A program made the translations under genes and the position numbers. DNA of 64,000 nt from Blastomussa wellsi (taxonomy: Eukaryota; Cnidaria; Anthozoa; Scleractinia; Plerogyridae): assembly GCA_947652115.1 (NCBI GenBank), contig OX393561.1, positions 44,559,733 through 44,623,732 of the forward strand. Direction: 5' to 3'. Position 1 is the first letter of the stretch. Each line of letters opens with the position of its first letter. This document shows, in pieces, positions 22,145 through 34,533 of the stretch. Under the pieces are notes generated by a model, which ran no database searches, was not told the origin of the DNA, and saw nothing but the letters and a program-made list of their open reading frames with translations.

Positions 22145-24813
22145 TCTCGACTACCATCTGCATTTGAAAGAGAAAATCGGAAAGTCGCACCTTTTTGCAA
22201 TCGAATTTTCTCGGCCTAGATTTGTAAATGGAATTTTCCACAAAACCAAGCAAGAGTTTGGATACTTCGTAAATTATTCTTACAAAAATTAACGAAGATC
22301 GACGCCCTTTATCTTCTACAAAAGCTAAATGTTTCTCGCTGAATGAATCAAACGAACGATCGCCATTGTCACCAATGAATGTTTATCTGTGAAGAGGGGA
22401 TGGACGAGGAGGAATGGGGCTCTGTTGCTATGGAGATTGATAAATAGAAGAGGAAGCTCAAGAGGAAGCCCTTGTGACGCAATGTGACGTCATCTGACAG
22501 GGGATTGGGATCCAGGCTACTGGCTGCGGGCTGCGGGCTGAGCGTTTAGGTTATTAAGACGGAATTATCCGTTAGGACTTCGAGCATTCATTGGACAAAA
22601 TTATGTACCAAAATTATTTACACCTTATTGCAAACTTTTGAGTTACTACTTCAAATATATTATCAAAAGAAATCTTATCTAACAACACCAAACATCAAAA
22701 ACAAATTTCGAAGTTCCACTATAATTCCACTGAATCGCTTAAAGGCGATTTTACAAAATGGCTACACGTTAGATTTTGCCTAGAGTTTGTGATCTTTAAA
22801 ATTCATTTTCTCGGGCTCTGATAAGAAATTGTTGTCGGTGTTATCACAAATAACTACTTTACATCTTTACCTTTTATTAGGGATAAAAAATAACGCAATA
22901 TGATTTAAATTATTCTGCTACTCGATTTTTGTCCAACTTAAATAAATATTACTCAACTTCCTGATGGATTCCGTCTTAAAATCTGAAAAAAAAAAAGAAA
23001 AACACGATATAGATGTAGTCAAGCCTAAAAACGGAGCTCTATATTTTTCGCTGGTAGGTGATAATTTGTGAATATACCTCTAGTAAAAAAAAAAAAAAAT
23101 AAGAAAAATAACAAATAAAAAATGATAAAGAATTGAGAAATAGAAAATTGAAGCCAAACATGATATCTGACTAGTGGCACGTCGTGTTAGCTCAGTTAGT
23201 ATAGGATGCTTTCCTTGCGCTTCCGGAGCCTTGCAATCCCGCCTTGCGATCCCAATGTTGGTTTCAGACAGGGGGTAAGGGGGGGGGGGGGGGGTGGTCC
23301 TGTTTCAGATGATTCCTGAACACCCCAAAAAGCAATTCGTTTCTGTTTTTATTTTTTTTTCAGTAATAAAACGAAAACAACATCTCCATTTTTTACAGCA
23401 ATAACACGATAGTGACATAAATCAAAATTGGCTCCGACTAATTCGTACCTTGGCCGAATTTCGCCGACAACCCCTGAAGATTAGACCACGTTAAGCCCGG
23501 AACTGCTGCATTCATGTCCCGTCCCAGTATTGGTCACCGACTACTTTGTTTTGACAACTCTCAATTGAAACGTGCATGTATGTCCAATAGCAAATATTTA
23601 AGCTAACGTTAACCAAGGCTTCATGCCAGGGTCTTCCTATTTCTGGAGTTGAGCGACGTCGTACGTAGGAGGCACGCTCGATACCTGCGAGCCATGCTGG
23701 TAACCGTTTTGTGGGGCTCCTTCAGGCCGCCATTAAATGAAGAAAAATTGATTAGGTCGAAAAATTTCTCTTTTGTTTGTTGAGTAGCATTTGGTAGTCT
23801 GTAAAAGATTCAAAATATATTTTCATATTTTAGGCTTTAAGAAATTCTATCAAGAAACTATGAATAAGAAAACGAGTCCCCCCATACTCGGCCCTCTCTA
23901 TCCATTTCATAAAGCTTTTTTATGTATAAGAATCAAAATGCTAATGAAGAGAAACAATTTTCAATAATATGATAAGTGATTTCTTTATTATTTAACCAAT
24001 GTTTCTGAAGATACAGAGGCGTACCAACAACACTGATGCTAAACCGGGCTTCTACGTGCCCGAAATGCCGGACAATTAATTCCAATCAGTACTCATTTCT
24101 CAGCTTCGTCGGTTGAAAAGACGGCTGATCGCAGGTTTAATCGGTTATTGGTAAAACCACAGCTAATGCCTGGGAAAATGACTTCAGAAAGCTGTTGTAA
24201 TCGGCAGTTTATTGCACCAGGCAGGAAGTCTGTTCCTACCAATAAATCGCTCAAGATATTAACTGCGAAATTATTTAATAATTAATTATTTTCTACATTT
24301 ATTTTGTAAAGTGAGTATGGAGGTAAAGAAACGTAGACTTTTCAATTCTTGCGCGACGCTTTTATCGTCTATCTGTTTTGTAAAATGCAGATCGCGATTC
24401 AGAGTTTACTTGGCATCACATTTTCTTTTCATGCTTAGCTAGTTTTCTTTCGCTTGGTTACCACTTGCACACGCCGATCCCTTCAATCGTTCAACACTGT
24501 TTTGAAAAGTAAGGAAAAGTTTTGCCCGGATCTAAGTTCAAATTGTAATGATTTTATAACTGGAAAAGCCAGAGACAGGGGCACATGACACAAATGACAT
24601 GGTAATAACAAAAAATTCTAGTCTAAATATATGTATCGATGGTAGATTTTTTTAACACTCCGGGTCTGCCAAAAATTGAATTAAAAACAAGACGTTCGTA
24701 ATTCGCACGCTCATTGAAACTTTTACAGTTTAAAATAATTTGTCGACTAAAACTTGTAAATCCGTGGAAGGACGACTTGACTGTCCGAAATATCGGGAAA
24801 ACAAATTCTCAAG
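22145..24813. other. Upstream region of the ZDHHC1-like gene and intergenic repeats
   Basis: The first few hundred bases should include the 5' untranslated region and promoter of the minus-strand gene; I see no clear TATA box. GC-richer sequence lies near 22380-22560. Beyond that there is a poly-G run near 23280-23294 and diffuse repeats but no supported gene. Confidence 0.5.
23183..23262 (+). repeat. tRNA-like SINE fragment
   Basis: GTTAGCTCAGTTAGTATAGG resembles a tRNA A box and D arm. No B box or closed cloverleaf follows, so this is probably a decayed tRNA-derived SINE head rather than a tRNA gene. Confidence 0.4.
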
Positions 24814-26080
24814 TCATTTTTTCTTTGTTGTTTTTTCATCACCATTAAAACTTGTAAGTGCGTTGTAGATTGTCGTCGTGGCACACGAGGGGGGCGTAAT
24901 GAAAAATCCGATTGAGCAATGTATCATTTCATGACTTTCATCTGAACCTGATACAGACAATCGTTTTCCAGTTTTCTTCCAATTGCTGTTATCCAAATCT
25001 TGAACATTTTGCTTGAAAATGTCAACAATTTTCAAAACTGGGGGCACTGCAGCCTCCGCAAACGGCTTGTACGCCAATGCTCAAGATAAATCATATCGGC
25101 AGACTTTGCTTTCGCTTCTTGTGGCGAAAGACGACAAAGCAGATGTGAAAAAGGTACTCCGTCAGTGTAGTGTTGTCACTGGCTGGTGATTGAAATGATT
25201 GTCAATCGACATCGGCTGAGAGAAGAGCAATTCACCACGCCGGATAACAAATTGTCAGTTTTGGTTGACTAGGAACGCATTAATTTCTGTTTAATTGCAT
25301 GAGAATTGAATGATTTTTATTTCCTTTCATTCGACCTGTTTAGCAATACATTGCCTGGATTTGAAAAGAATGTTTAATTTAGCCAGACGCATATTTCCTG
25401 CGATCAGTTTACTCAAAAGAATACTGAAATCACGATCTAATGCTCAATTTTTGTTTTATCTCGTGCAATCGAAAATTTAAATTAATTGTCACAGTTAACT
25501 ATAAGCTAATAATTATAAAAGCTCTTATGCTGAATAGGCCATCGGCTTGTAAAGTGTGAAGGGGACGATTGAAAGTGCCTTTAAAATTGAATGGGTTTCT
25601 TACTTTGGTCGCCCGCGTTTTGATGGCTTTTGTTTGTGTGCAAAATAATGCATTTCTAAGTGAAGACTTGATGTAAGAATCAGTATCGTAATTTTGACAA
25701 ATTTGAGGACGTCCACTAACACAGCAGGTGCAAATGTAGCGCCAGTCCGCAAAACTGAAAACTTGTTCAAAAAATTGTTTTATCATTTCATCATTTATTA
25801 GCTTCCATTTTCCTCTAATTTAGAAAAAATCTGTAATTCCTAAGAACAAAGACTTTCATTAACCTCGTTCTTGTAGCATTTAGCGAAAAGTCGTGGGCAC
25901 AGAACGCGCCTACATGGATGGTAACTTGTGCTTATATGTGACGTGGTGCAGGAAAAGAATTGGTAAGCAACTCTTATATTGCCGGTGACAGCATGTCAGA
26001 AGGAAATCAACTCAATCAACGTGATTATGGAAACCTTAATTAAACGATATTAACTGTGCATGAAATAGTCGTAGCGTACT
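24814..26080 (-). repeat. Diverged duplication, copy 1, with possible exons
   Basis: Parts of this block match 28960-30030. Bases about 25680-25770 against 29310-29395 share GCAGGTGCAA(A/T)TG and CAAAACTGAAA; about 26005-26060 against 29965-30020 share GTGATTATGGAAAC and GATATTAAC. On the minus strand, 24814-25079 is open with an AG before its 5' end and translates to a peptide starting ALAYKPFAEAAVPPVLKI and ending KTTKKK. In one frame of the 25.7 kb match most differences are silent (APAVLVDVLKFVK against APAEFIDVLKFVN). This hints at old coding exons, but I recognise no family. Confidence 0.45.
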
Positions 26081-27092
26081 AAAGGTCTTCAGATTTACTC
26101 ATTTAACGGTCGAGATCGAAGCACCACAGAAACTGATAAAATTCAATCGCCACAGAAACAAGGTGAGTTCACTCATTGTGAATGGTGACAATATTTAAGC
26201 TTACTGTTTTTTGCAAATTTACAATTTATCTTGCTGAGTGTATTGACTTCTTAAAAGGTCTTGGCTTTCGCTAACTTGAATATCTAGCTTTAATTGGTTT
26301 CGCTGCACAGTAAATGCACACATGTATTTCTGAATAGAAAGATTTTAGAGATCTGTTGGTTTCATTGTTGGCTTCCGAACAAAGGTCTGCACTGCATGAA
26401 TTGTCCAGTTTTTGCTGAATCTTCATTTCCTACTAAAGAACTGAACGGTGGTCTCAACATACATTTGGTGGTCCCAAAATACTCGCCCCAAATAAAATTA
26501 AGCTAGAAATAAAAGCTTATCCGGTGCTTTGAAGTCTTTGGAAGAAATTGAAAAGCTAATGAGAATACTCAGAGTTTTTCCTCGGGTTTCCTTTCGGCGG
26601 CCCTTTTTGTTGATTAAAAAAGATCACAAAAGTTTTATTTGAATGTATTATTAAATTTCGGTAATTGTGCTTTGGGTTTTGGACCCACAGTCCTTTCACT
26701 AATAAAATAACGTGCTTAGGAATAGAAGAGCACGTTAGTCCTGTCTACATATATTGACCGAGCTAAAGGAAACAAATTTTCGATGTGTTTCTTCTAATCG
26801 GATAGATTTGGAGAGGAAAACACCGATTACAGAGCTACTACCGGAGCCGAATATTTGCTCAAAAAGGTTTAACCACTTTTATGAGAAACAAATAATGTTA
26901 CATGTTACTATCGCTGTTACTAGGTCTGCAGCTGAACAAATTCAGAATATATCATTCTACCACTGAAAATAAAATTGTTTTTAACTCTGTAGACGAATCT
27001 GGACGAGGCCGGAATGGAAAATTAATTCCGCTAATCCGAAAATGCATGGAGATTTGGCAGATTTTAGAAAATCAAATAAAATATTTTATTAC

Positions 27093-27112
27093 GTGTGTGT
27101 GTGTGTGTGTGT
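27093..27112. repeat. (GT)10 microsatellite
   Basis: Uninterrupted GT dinucleotides. No gene is seen in the surrounding 26.1-28.9 kb. Confidence 0.9.
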
Positions 27113-28959
27113 CGAAAATGTGATCGGTGGTTTGATGTAACAATTAAAGAGAATATTCAATATTGGTGGAAACGTAATTGCTTGAGGAAATCGATTTTAG
27201 CGCACATGCCACTATTGCGAAGCTTACAGTAAACCGTCTTTCTGATTTTCCCGATTGTTAAGATGGTGACTGCATAGCATGGCGATCTTTTCCTTTAAAC
27301 TATTGCCACTATGAATAACAGCTACACATTTTCAAAACGTCTTCATAGGGATAAATTAAGATGTGAAAGAAAGTTGTTCAGTTGTGTGATCGCAAATTGG
27401 AAAAGAAGTGTACCTATTTTTTTTTTTAGGTTCAAAATACAGCGATTTGTTATTTCTCCTTGCTGGCTTTCTGGCATTCTCTTACCTTAAAACGGAGCCA
27501 CACAGTAACTTATTGTTATAAAAATTTGAAGCCCATGATGAAAGAAAAAAAATTAAGGAAAAAATTTCCGCTACATAATTTATCTGGCAAACGTTGTTCG
27601 TATAATGCACGCCCAAGAACAAGGGAACTTAATCTGTGAATTTTATGACTGAAAAAAAGACGTGTTGTTGATAAAATTTCGATAAATGCTAGTGACTGGG
27701 AATCAGATTTCCCTTTTGAGAAATATACATTAAAATGCCTATTTTTTTAAATTCCGTCAGCAGTTGATGATGAAACTTTCAATGGCTGCATGTGCATTCA
27801 TCCCTTGAGAATCCACAGCCGCATGATTGCCATAGGCTCGGCTAAATGTCATCTTTTTATGCTTTACTTATTTAAAATAGTGCAATTAACAGTGTATTAA
27901 CAGAAGTTATGAATTATAGCATATAGTAGAGCCAGCTGAGGGCTTTTTCACTCAATTTCAATTTATTTTGCTGTTTTTAAGGAAGGAGACCGCTAACTAC
28001 AAAACGGTTGCTATAGATGACGTGTTATAACCATCATATCTCAGTTTCCTTACAATCCTGGGGCTAGTTTTTTTACCATGGTTTTTTTTGGAGGCTGCTT
28101 TCACTTTTGGCAATTGTAACCATATTTGAGAAGCCACGTGACCAGAACAAAGAAACGCTAAAAACTCGCACAGCTTTCATTTTTCTCGGATGAAACCAAA
28201 GCAAATGGATAGATTGAATTCAGGTACAAAATCTGTACTATGGATTCGTGGAGATTCTTATTAATTAAAAATCTATGACGCCATAAAATTTGTATGACAT
28301 CATAACTGTGTTTTTTTTCAGTGTTATGAATTTCAACATGTACAAATCCATACTACCCCGGTAGGAGGGTAGATGACTGTTCTTGTGCGTCCGAGGATTA
28401 AGTTTCATGAAAGCAATTTGGCTTGTATTTTCTTTAAGATGTAACAAACAAAAAGATCAATAAATTGCTGTTCTAAATAAGAACGTTACAAAATTCAAGA
28501 CGACAAATAGATTTATTTTGTAACCTTTCAATTTTTTTGCGTTAGATTTACTGTGTACGTTAAGATTACAAACTGTAACTCACGTAGTTAAGAAAACAAA
28601 ACAACACTGCAAACTAAGTAGTTACGTAAACTAGTGTATTTCGTTTTTTCTTTTGTAATTTGCTAACAATAAAATAAATAAAAAATTAAAAAAACAAATA
28701 GCTCAATTTCGATAATTTAAAATTCAGCGTAAAGCAATAGGCATCACTGCGAGGCTGATTCTGATGCTGCTGCTCGCTAGACGTAAACGTAACGTAAACA
28801 TAAAGTTCCATGTTTCCGTTTACGAAGTACTGAAACGTGCGATCTTGTCCTGTGATATTTCCTGAGCAGAGCAGGATATTTCCAGGATATTTCCAGAGCA
28901 GTTTCTATTCGGATACAGCATTAGAAATTATAGATTAAAGGGACAGAATGATGACATCT

Positions 28960-30030
28960 TTGCCTTCAAATCAAAGGGAAAATTGAAATAATAATTTGCC
29001 AAGGCAAAAACAAAAAACCACAACAACAATAGCATAAAAACAAAGACATAAGGATAGCTACGATTGAACAAGATTGAGAAGGATTGCAATTGACAAACTT
29101 GAATATTGAGGCTAAACTTTTTACTGTGTCTCCGTGACAGAGCTCTTGCAAGTTGCGAGAGTTCCTATTCTGAATAGGTCAACTTTTTGTGATCTACCGG
29201 AAACTGACTTTGAAATTGAAGTGCTTACTTACTTTGCTGTTGCGTGATTTTTTGGATTTCTTCTGTGTTCATTTCTCTATGAACAATAATATGAAAGAAC
29301 CAGTATCAATTTTGCATTGACAAATTTAAGAACATCGATAAATTCAGCAGGTGCAATTGCAGCGCTAGTCCACAAAACTGAAAGCTTGTTCCTAAGATAT
29401 CTTAGTTTCCTTTAATCTCCTGAAACTCAATTTCTAACAACAGTATGCAAGAGAATATCAAGAGGATTGTCTTTCTAGAGTTTCGTGAACAATCGTGTGC
29501 GCACGCAGAATACACCTTAATGGAAACCTCTTATGCTCATATTTGAAAAGACGTGTTTTTAAACAGTAATTTTCAGTTACCTTTGACAGTTGTTGGCTTC
29601 ACACTATAGTTATGGCTTGGAAGTATAAGCTAAGTAAACTTGAAGTCCACCTTGAGTGTGAAGGGGGAAATGTACATACTTGAACTTTACTTAGTGACCA
29701 TGGAAACATTAGCAGTTCAAAGAAGCCGAAAAGCGCTGCCAAGAATGGTCCACACCACACTTGACCAATGAAATAAAAGCCGCGTGCGACGAGCCACGAT
29801 TATGATAAACCGACAGATAAAAGAGTGAGAGATGATTGACGGGTAGTGCTACAAGTAATATACTTTTGTCACCAGGTATGAAGCCAAAATTTCTAAAGCG
29901 AACTTGAGTGAAGTAAGTAACGTAGGTTGCATTGTGGTGTGAAGCAAACAAGGAAGGAAGGAAATCAAGTCAATCAAAGTGATTATGGAAACATTACTAA
30001 TTAAAGACGATATTAACCGTACGTGTATAA
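28960..30030 (-). repeat. Diverged duplication, copy 2
   Basis: Counterpart of 24814-26080 in the same orientation and order. It carries extra sequence of about 380 bp (near 29570-29950) not found in copy 1. Its versions of the possible exons contain stops, so if the block was ever coding, this copy is decayed. Confidence 0.45.
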
Positions 30031-30429
30031 TATTATATATAATATTAGCTTCCACTAATATCTACAGTATTTTTCTACTATCCAAATGAATGTTTCTAGG
30101 TCTGAAATTCAGTACTTTTTATTTCTCTTTAATGGCACTTAGTGTGAAAAGAGTCGAACGGTACATTTTCGTTATAAATATTTAAGTAAAATCCCTGAAG
30201 TTTAGAAATATAATTTAGTCGGAGGATGTCATTCGCGATACAATGTAATGCACGAAAATTAATGGAGACTAAATCCGGTCGGGATATTGTAACTGAAAAA
30301 GCATGCTGCTGATATAAGTTTTCTCTTTTGGAATCTTTACATAGAGAATATTTGTAGACGGCCACAGAGTTATGAAGCCAGCAAATAAGTTATGGTGCGA
30401 AATGACAGAGCTTTCTGAATTGTGCAAGT

Positions 30430-30577
30430 GACGCCTTAGCTACGTCACGGAAACTTATCTTGAAAAAACTGGCAAGTTTTGTTGGTGTTTTTTGGCATTA
30501 GAAAACTCTTACTTTTAGATTTCCTTCAATTTGAAAGTAAATGGGAAAATGACTTCAAATGCCGTGACACTGCTCCT
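30430..30577 (+). repeat. Non-autonomous inverted-repeat element, copy 2
   Basis: Runs from GCTACGTCACGGAAACTTAT to GCCGTGACACTGCTCCTTT. It matches 34371-34533 directly and 7224-7453 in reverse. A poly-G run follows at about 30580-30596. Confidence 0.7.
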
Positions 30578-30597
30578 TTGGGGGGGGGGGGGGGGGT

Positions 30598-31212
30598 GTA
30601 TTATAAGGTGATTGTCCAACAATTTTTTTGAAACTTTCCCTAAATGTTCCCTCCAAGCACTGTTTCAAAAATACAATAAAAAGGTAGGTCACCGTGCTCG
30701 CAAAAGAGATATGATGGGTCAATCTTACCCATTTTTGCTAATCACGCGAGCTATTTTATCGTTTCTCGGTACATTTTACGGTAGCTAAAAGAAAAGATTA
30801 TTAACGGAATACTTGGCATAAAACTTGATAGCTTGCAAGGCTCGATTATATGGAAAAATGCAACATATAATTTATGGAACAGTCAGACAAATTTAAACGA
30901 TACCGACTCCAAACACCATGCTGGTTTACAGGAATAACGACGATTTATCTCGATCGGGAGCAAAATCCGTATATCCGTATATCATGTGCGCGCGCTAATC
31001 GCGCGTAAAATTCTGTGCAGTAAGGATGCGCAGTGCATACTGAGAAATCACCTTAACCGCTATCGACCTTGCGAAATTATGTCATCGAACAATAATCGTA
31101 CAAAAATCGGGTACTTATCCTTGCTAAAGCGTCCGCTCGTGATTTCTTTGAGCTGAAGGAAATGGATCTATGAGTAAAGAATAATAGGAAAAAATGTAAC
31201 AGAAAAAAGTAA
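30598..31212. other. Intergenic repeat sequence
   Basis: No gene is supported. The stretch has short palindromes such as ATCCGTATATCCGTATATCA near 30965 and GCGCGCGCTAATCGCGCG near 30988. Confidence 0.4.
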
Positions 31213-31298
31213 CGTCCTTGATGGGAGTCGAACCCACAGTCTTTGGCTCTATCCTTATGGTCCGGAGGCCAACGCCTTATCCATTAGGCCACAAGGAC
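31213..31298 (-). tRNA. tRNA-Arg(CCG) with a 13-nt intron
   Basis: The acceptor stem is a perfect 7 bp (GTCCTTG with CAAGGAC) and the discriminator base is G. The D arm is GCCTAATGGATAAGGC, the anticodon stem TTGGC/GCCAA and the loop CTCCGG..A with anticodon CCG. The T arm GTGGG-TTCGACT-CCCAT is perfect. The loop holds 20 nt instead of 7, which fits a 13-nt intron (ACCATAAGGATAG) at the usual place one base 3' of the anticodon. Without it the molecule is 73 nt. The B box GGTTCGACTCC is canonical. A run of six T on the minus strand (31203-31208) follows within 4 nt and would stop RNA polymerase III. Confidence 0.9.
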
Positions 31299-31740
31299 AC
31301 AACGCTGAAGTGTCTATTTTACGACTAGTATACTACCAAATGATGATGAGGATGAGTTTGCGTATATGTCCGAGAGTTAACATATTTGCGATTGGGGGGC
31401 TAATGCAAATGCCAGTATTAGGAATTTGTTTCCCTCCGAATGCTCCCAATATGGCAAAAATTCCATCACAATATACCAGAATCAGTGAATTACTTATCAA
31501 TTATATATGGGGCTAATAATTAACAGTAAGTGTGTTGGCACAACCACAAAACGCACTGGCAAAAGTGTTCATTAATTATCGCATATCTATGAAAGCAGTA
31601 AAACGGCAATTTTTCAATTTCCCAAATAATCAATGGAAGAGGGGGAAATAAGACTCCTCAGTCCCCGGCTACGCAGTCCCTGTAATAAAAGGCATATCTG
31701 GTGTTTTCATAAATTTATCTCACACATGTTGCTTCGACAT

Positions 31741-31860
31741 TGCTGATCTTAGCAGTATGCAGGATGCGTGTCAGGAGTTGTCGAAGATCAGTTGGTTCGA
31801 GCGCCCGACCGGTAATCTGGGAGGTCATGGGTTCGAAGCCTGTAAGGGAATCAGATTTGC
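31741..31860 (+). repeat. SINE-like fragment with B box
   Basis: CTGGGAGGTCATGGGTTCGAA followed by GCCTG resembles a tRNA-SINE B box with its flank. No A box is placed at the right distance, so this is a fragment. Confidence 0.35.
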
Positions 31861-32509
31861 TATAACGTGTCATTACTGATCATTTCATCAATTTCATCAT
31901 TTATTAACCGAGCTCAAAATTTACCATCTTTCATATTTATCACAACCGAAAAAATTAATCAGTATAAGGAATATATCAGTGACTTAATGTGCCAACCAGA
32001 AAACTATTGGCTGGTGAAACAAAGAGCTCTTTTGTATAACTTGTTGGCAATTTAAATAACAAAATCAATGTTTGTAAACAAATATCTTCCCTTTAGGCCC
32101 ACTAAGAGAAATTTACATTTAGAGTTGGGGACGTGATTGGGACACCGATTTGGGAGTCATAAAACGAAGTTCAGTTGTTTACTTTGTTGCTTCTCGTACG
32201 CGGATTTCTGAGCCAGAGAACCAGCCGGCTAATCGAGAGACGATGGACCCTGGGGACGAGAATGTTGTCTTCCCTAAGAGGACCCCCTCCCAAAAAATCC
32301 AAAAAGCATTCTCTTCCCCAGAGCTGCTCGTCCCCAGCCGGCTAAGAGGGACGAGCGGCTCTGGGGACGAGAATGCCTAATGAGGAATTAAAATTTGGCT
32401 ATCGTCTTTCAAATTTCAGATTTTACTATTTAATAAGTTCTAATAGCCAAACTTTTATTACTTTCAAACAGTTTTTTGCTGGTCACGTGGTTCCACAATT
32501 TACTCCAAT

Positions 32510-32746
32510 ATGGTATTCCGTCCCAGTCTCTTTATGGCCTTTGCCATTCTCACGGTCCTGATATTGGACTTGGAAGCTAAGCCGCTTGGTGAGGCCTTCG
32601 GCATCAGTGAGGATGGTGCCCTGATTGATGAACCACGCCGTTTGATTCCAGAAAAACGCCACAAAGCCTCTTCAGCCACAGGAATACTACGAAAAAACCA
32701 AAAAGTTAAAAGATGCAGATTTCAGTTTTGTCAATTTGGCCGCTGA
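32510..32746 (+). CDS. Secreted peptide precursor with predicted cyclic amidated C-terminal peptide
   Basis: The 78-aa frame starts with a signal peptide (MVFRPSLFMAFAILTVLIL, probable cleavage after DLEA). A polar spacer follows with dibasic sites RR, KR and RK. The C-terminus reads KVKR-CRFQFCQF-G-R-stop. Cutting after Lys-Arg, trimming Arg and using Gly as amide donor would release an octapeptide amide, CRFQFCQF-NH2. Its two Cys (C-x4-C) can form a ring. A single active peptide at the very C-terminus after a dibasic site is the layout of somatostatin/urotensin-type hormones; similarity in sequence is not claimed. The whole frame is in one exon; an AG near 32413-32421 upstream could be the acceptor of a 5' untranslated exon. 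It lies 2.2 kb from the first gene of the secreted peptide cluster. Precursor function is inferred from layout. Confidence 0.72.
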   Translation: MVFRPSLFMAFAILTVLILDLEAKPLGEAFGISEDGALIDEPRRLIPEKRHKASSATGILRKNQKVKRCRFQFCQFGR

Positions 32747-33258
32747 AAATTAGACTGATTACTGTTAATGTTGGAATTGGTTATTTTATTTATGAAGTAT
32801 TCGTTACTACGACTTCGATGTTATAAATACGTAGTTGGAAATTAAAGCGTAAAACACTCCACTTAGGAGAACTGCTGCAAAAGCTCAGTGAAGTAGAGAT
32901 TGTCACACACGGTAAAAGAAAACTTGATAACCTCGGCTCAAAACTAATGAGAAGTTTGGTTTGACATTATCTATTATCACTAGGTTTCACTGGAGTATGT
33001 CATTAAACGTAAACGTTGTTTTAATATTTTATTAAACAGATATACATGGAATACACATGTAGAAAAGCGCAATAAAGAAAGAATTAAGTAAACTACAAAG
33101 TAAAATCTTTTTTATTCGTGAACCGCAAGTTTTAAACATTACATAAACAGGGGCGGAACCAGGAGTTTTCTTAGTAGTAGGGGTTGTACCAATAAGAAAT
33201 GACGTAACCACCAATAAACCACATTAATTTGAAGAATACTAGATATATTAGAAGGTCT

Positions 33259-33990
33259 TACAGTGCAACTAACTCAACCTAGGCCACCCAACGTTTTTCA
33301 GCCAATCACAAGATGAGCTCAGAACAAAAGAATCAGAGTTTGTTCATCAGCGGATCACTTTTGATTGGTTACTTTCGATCCTAAATTTTGAACAAGATCT
33401 GTAGCAGTCTGAGAGGCTGTCGTATTTTCAGTCACAAAATTTATAAATGGAGGTTTCTTGACGTTTTTCGACTTTAAAAATGACCATTCGCCACCATGGT
33501 TTGATCGTGTTGTATTAGAAACGAACTTACTATTCGAACAAAACAGATCGTTTTCAGCCGTTATTCGATAAATTGTATGTTTACGTTGACCCCGTTTCGC
33601 TTTCCACATTCCAGGCCTTGAATTCAGTAAATTTATTTACGTTGAACTCTGTTTCGTCTTCAACATTTCAGGCTGTCATTCGGCAAATATTTATTCGTCT
33701 TTATAGAGACCGCAGTGAACGTTTCTTTTCTTTTTTCACCGAAAACTATAATAATTTGTGACTGTGAAACAATGACAACCACTGAAAGAGATGTTTTTTA
33801 AATTTAGGATCGAAAGTAACCAATCGAAACAAAAACAAATCATACCAGTTTCCTGAGAGATCCGCAGCATCCTTCAACGATTCCTCATTGCGATTGGTCC
33901 TCTGAAAAAACGCCGATTCTTTTGTTCTGAACGCGTCTTGTGATTGGCTGAAAAACGTTGGGTGACCCCGGTTGAATTCGTTGCACTGTA
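33259..33990. repeat. Non-autonomous DNA transposon with TA flanks
   Basis: The inverted termini begin TACAGTGCAACTAACTCAACC and end GGTTGAATTCGTTGCACTGTA. The match continues inward through CACCCAACG, TTTTTCAGCCAATCACAAG and TTCTGTTC/GAACAAAAG. Total 732 bp. The element may be CAGTG...CACTG flanked by TA, which would fit a Tc1/mariner-type target. No transposase is seen; the inner frames are short. Confidence 0.8.
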
Positions 33991-34370
33991 GAAAGCTTCA
34001 GGTCATCTCATAGAGTGCGGCGCGGGGCGGGGCGGGTGAGGTACTGCGTACCCCCTGCGCCCCTGCCCTAGATTCATCCCTGATAAATAACTTAATTACG
34101 CGGCGACCTTGACATAGCAGCACGAGCTCTCACTCCTCCCTGTTGTTGACCAGTACTAGTTGACTAGTACTAGGAGACCATCGCAAGAAATTCGTGTGAA
34201 ATGTGATAAGTTCCTCCCTCCCCCTCTCCTTCTCTGGTGTTTAGGGGGAGAAGGGCGAGTACGTGGGAATTCCTCTTTCTTCCCCTCTCCTTCACTGGTG
34301 TGGAGGGGGGAGAAGGGCGAGTGGGAGCTCCCCCTTTACCCCTCCCCCTCTTTTTCCGCCAGCGAAGGAA

Positions 34371-34533
34371 TGTTAAAGGAGCTACTTCACTGAAACTCAT
34401 CTTGAAAAAAACTGGCAAGTTTTTTTATCCTGTTGGTGTTTTTCGGAATTAGAAAACTTTTACTTTAGATTTCCTTCAATTTGAAAGTAAATGGGAAAAT
34501 GACTTCAAATGCCGTGACACTGCTCCTTTAAAT
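34371..34533 (+). repeat. Non-autonomous inverted-repeat element, copy 3
   Basis: Starts TTAAAGGAGCTACTTCACTG and ends GCCGTGACACTGCTCCTTTAA. The central part is nearly identical to 30460-30577 (GATTTCCTTCAATTTGAAAG, GGGAAAATGACTTCAAATGC). Confidence 0.75.

Noticed and set aside
23183..23262. Possible tRNA gene
   Set aside because: The A-box-like part is present but no B box, T arm or acceptor stem can be paired.
25499..25786. 95-aa frame with several cysteines (ICTCCVSGRPQIC)
   Set aside because: The duplicated patch at 29.3 kb does not preserve this frame; another frame shows the silent-difference pattern.
34160..34452. Overlapping Pro/Ser-rich frames on both strands
   Set aside because: They follow a CCCCTCTCC-rich low-complexity stretch with two tandem degenerate units and have no domain.
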